Assembly (NCBI GenBank): GCA_010356995.1
Contig: ML996699.1
Coordinates: 527,697-591,696, forward strand
From: Trichodelitschia bisporula
Lineage: Eukaryota; Ascomycota; Dothideomycetes; Phaeotrichales; Phaeotrichaceae
Length of the DNA: 64,000 nt
Direction: 5' to 3'
Shown: positions 63,810-64,000 of the stretch, piece by piece
Position numbering within the stretch: position 1 is the stretch's first letter
How the letters are laid out: the number at the start of each line of letters is the position of its first letter
The notes under the pieces: generated by a model
Seen by the model: the letters and a program-made list of their open reading frames with translations, nothing else
Database searches by the model: none
Told to the model about the DNA's origin: nothing
Program-made: the position numbers and the translations under genes

Positions 63810-64000
63810 CGTGCTTGTTGCTCAGCGACTACGTGTATGTGGATTTTCGGGTTGTTGATGGAGGAGGGTACACGTAGGGCTTTGGTTTTCGCAGTTGGTT
63901 GGCAGCGAAGGTCGAGAAATGTGGAGTGAATGCAATTCGCTTCTGTGTGCGCAGTGCCAAGACTTTCTACCAAGACTTTGCGGCCGTAATATCATGTGAT

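Overview
The window is nuclear DNA of a filamentous ascomycete (Pezizomycotina). The protein-coding genes are split by short introns of about 40-170 bp, mostly GT-AG with CTAAC/CTAAT-like branch points. The set includes fungal-type CDK1, RAP1, TEL1 and NUP192, a P450, a fungal rhodopsin-like membrane protein and an NCS1 nucleobase permease. I cannot fix the class or genus from sequence alone. I rebuilt exon chains by hand; every multi-exon model below gives one open frame whose summed exon length is a multiple of three.

Layout. 0-10 kb: the 3' end of an unidentified gene, CDK1, a GH18 hydrolase fused to a UBA domain, RAP1 (telomere protein) divergent from the SWF1 palmitoyltransferase, and a small conserved-looking protein interrupted by a 60-N gap that appears to be an assembly artefact. 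10-15 kb: a cytochrome P450 and a divergent SAT4/rhodopsin-like membrane protein, the only metabolism-type accessory pair. 15-27 kb: RAD4/XPC, two small tandem proteins sharing an RVxW motif, and RRP5. 26.5-31.3 kb: a 4.7-kb stretch with no recognisable gene but five copies of a 10-bp word. 31-41 kb: a low-complexity RD/RS-rich protein, U1-70K divergent from mitochondrial ribosomal protein mL43, a secreted serine carboxypeptidase and a small secreted protein. 41-56 kb: TEL1 (ATM kinase) divergent from NUP192. 56-60 kb: mitochondrial bS6m divergent from glycine cleavage H protein, then an NCS1 permease. 60-63.3 kb: non-coding sequence with a perfect palindrome and decayed tandem duplications. 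63.3-63.8 kb: RPS27, whose first exon is just the start codon.

Most genes are conserved housekeeping genes for the cell cycle, telomeres, DNA repair, ribosome and spliceosome function, nuclear pores and mitochondrial translation. Four close divergent pairs (RAP1/SWF1, U1-70K/mL43, TEL1/NUP192, bS6m/GCV3) share intergenic regions of 0.2-0.6 kb. I saw no tRNA, CRISPR, rRNA or intact mobile element. The most interesting observations are the GH18-UBA fusion, the paired RVxW proteins, the false gap, the 3' intron structure of NUP192, the repeated AAAGTGAGGC word and the palindrome made of two TGACTC half-sites.
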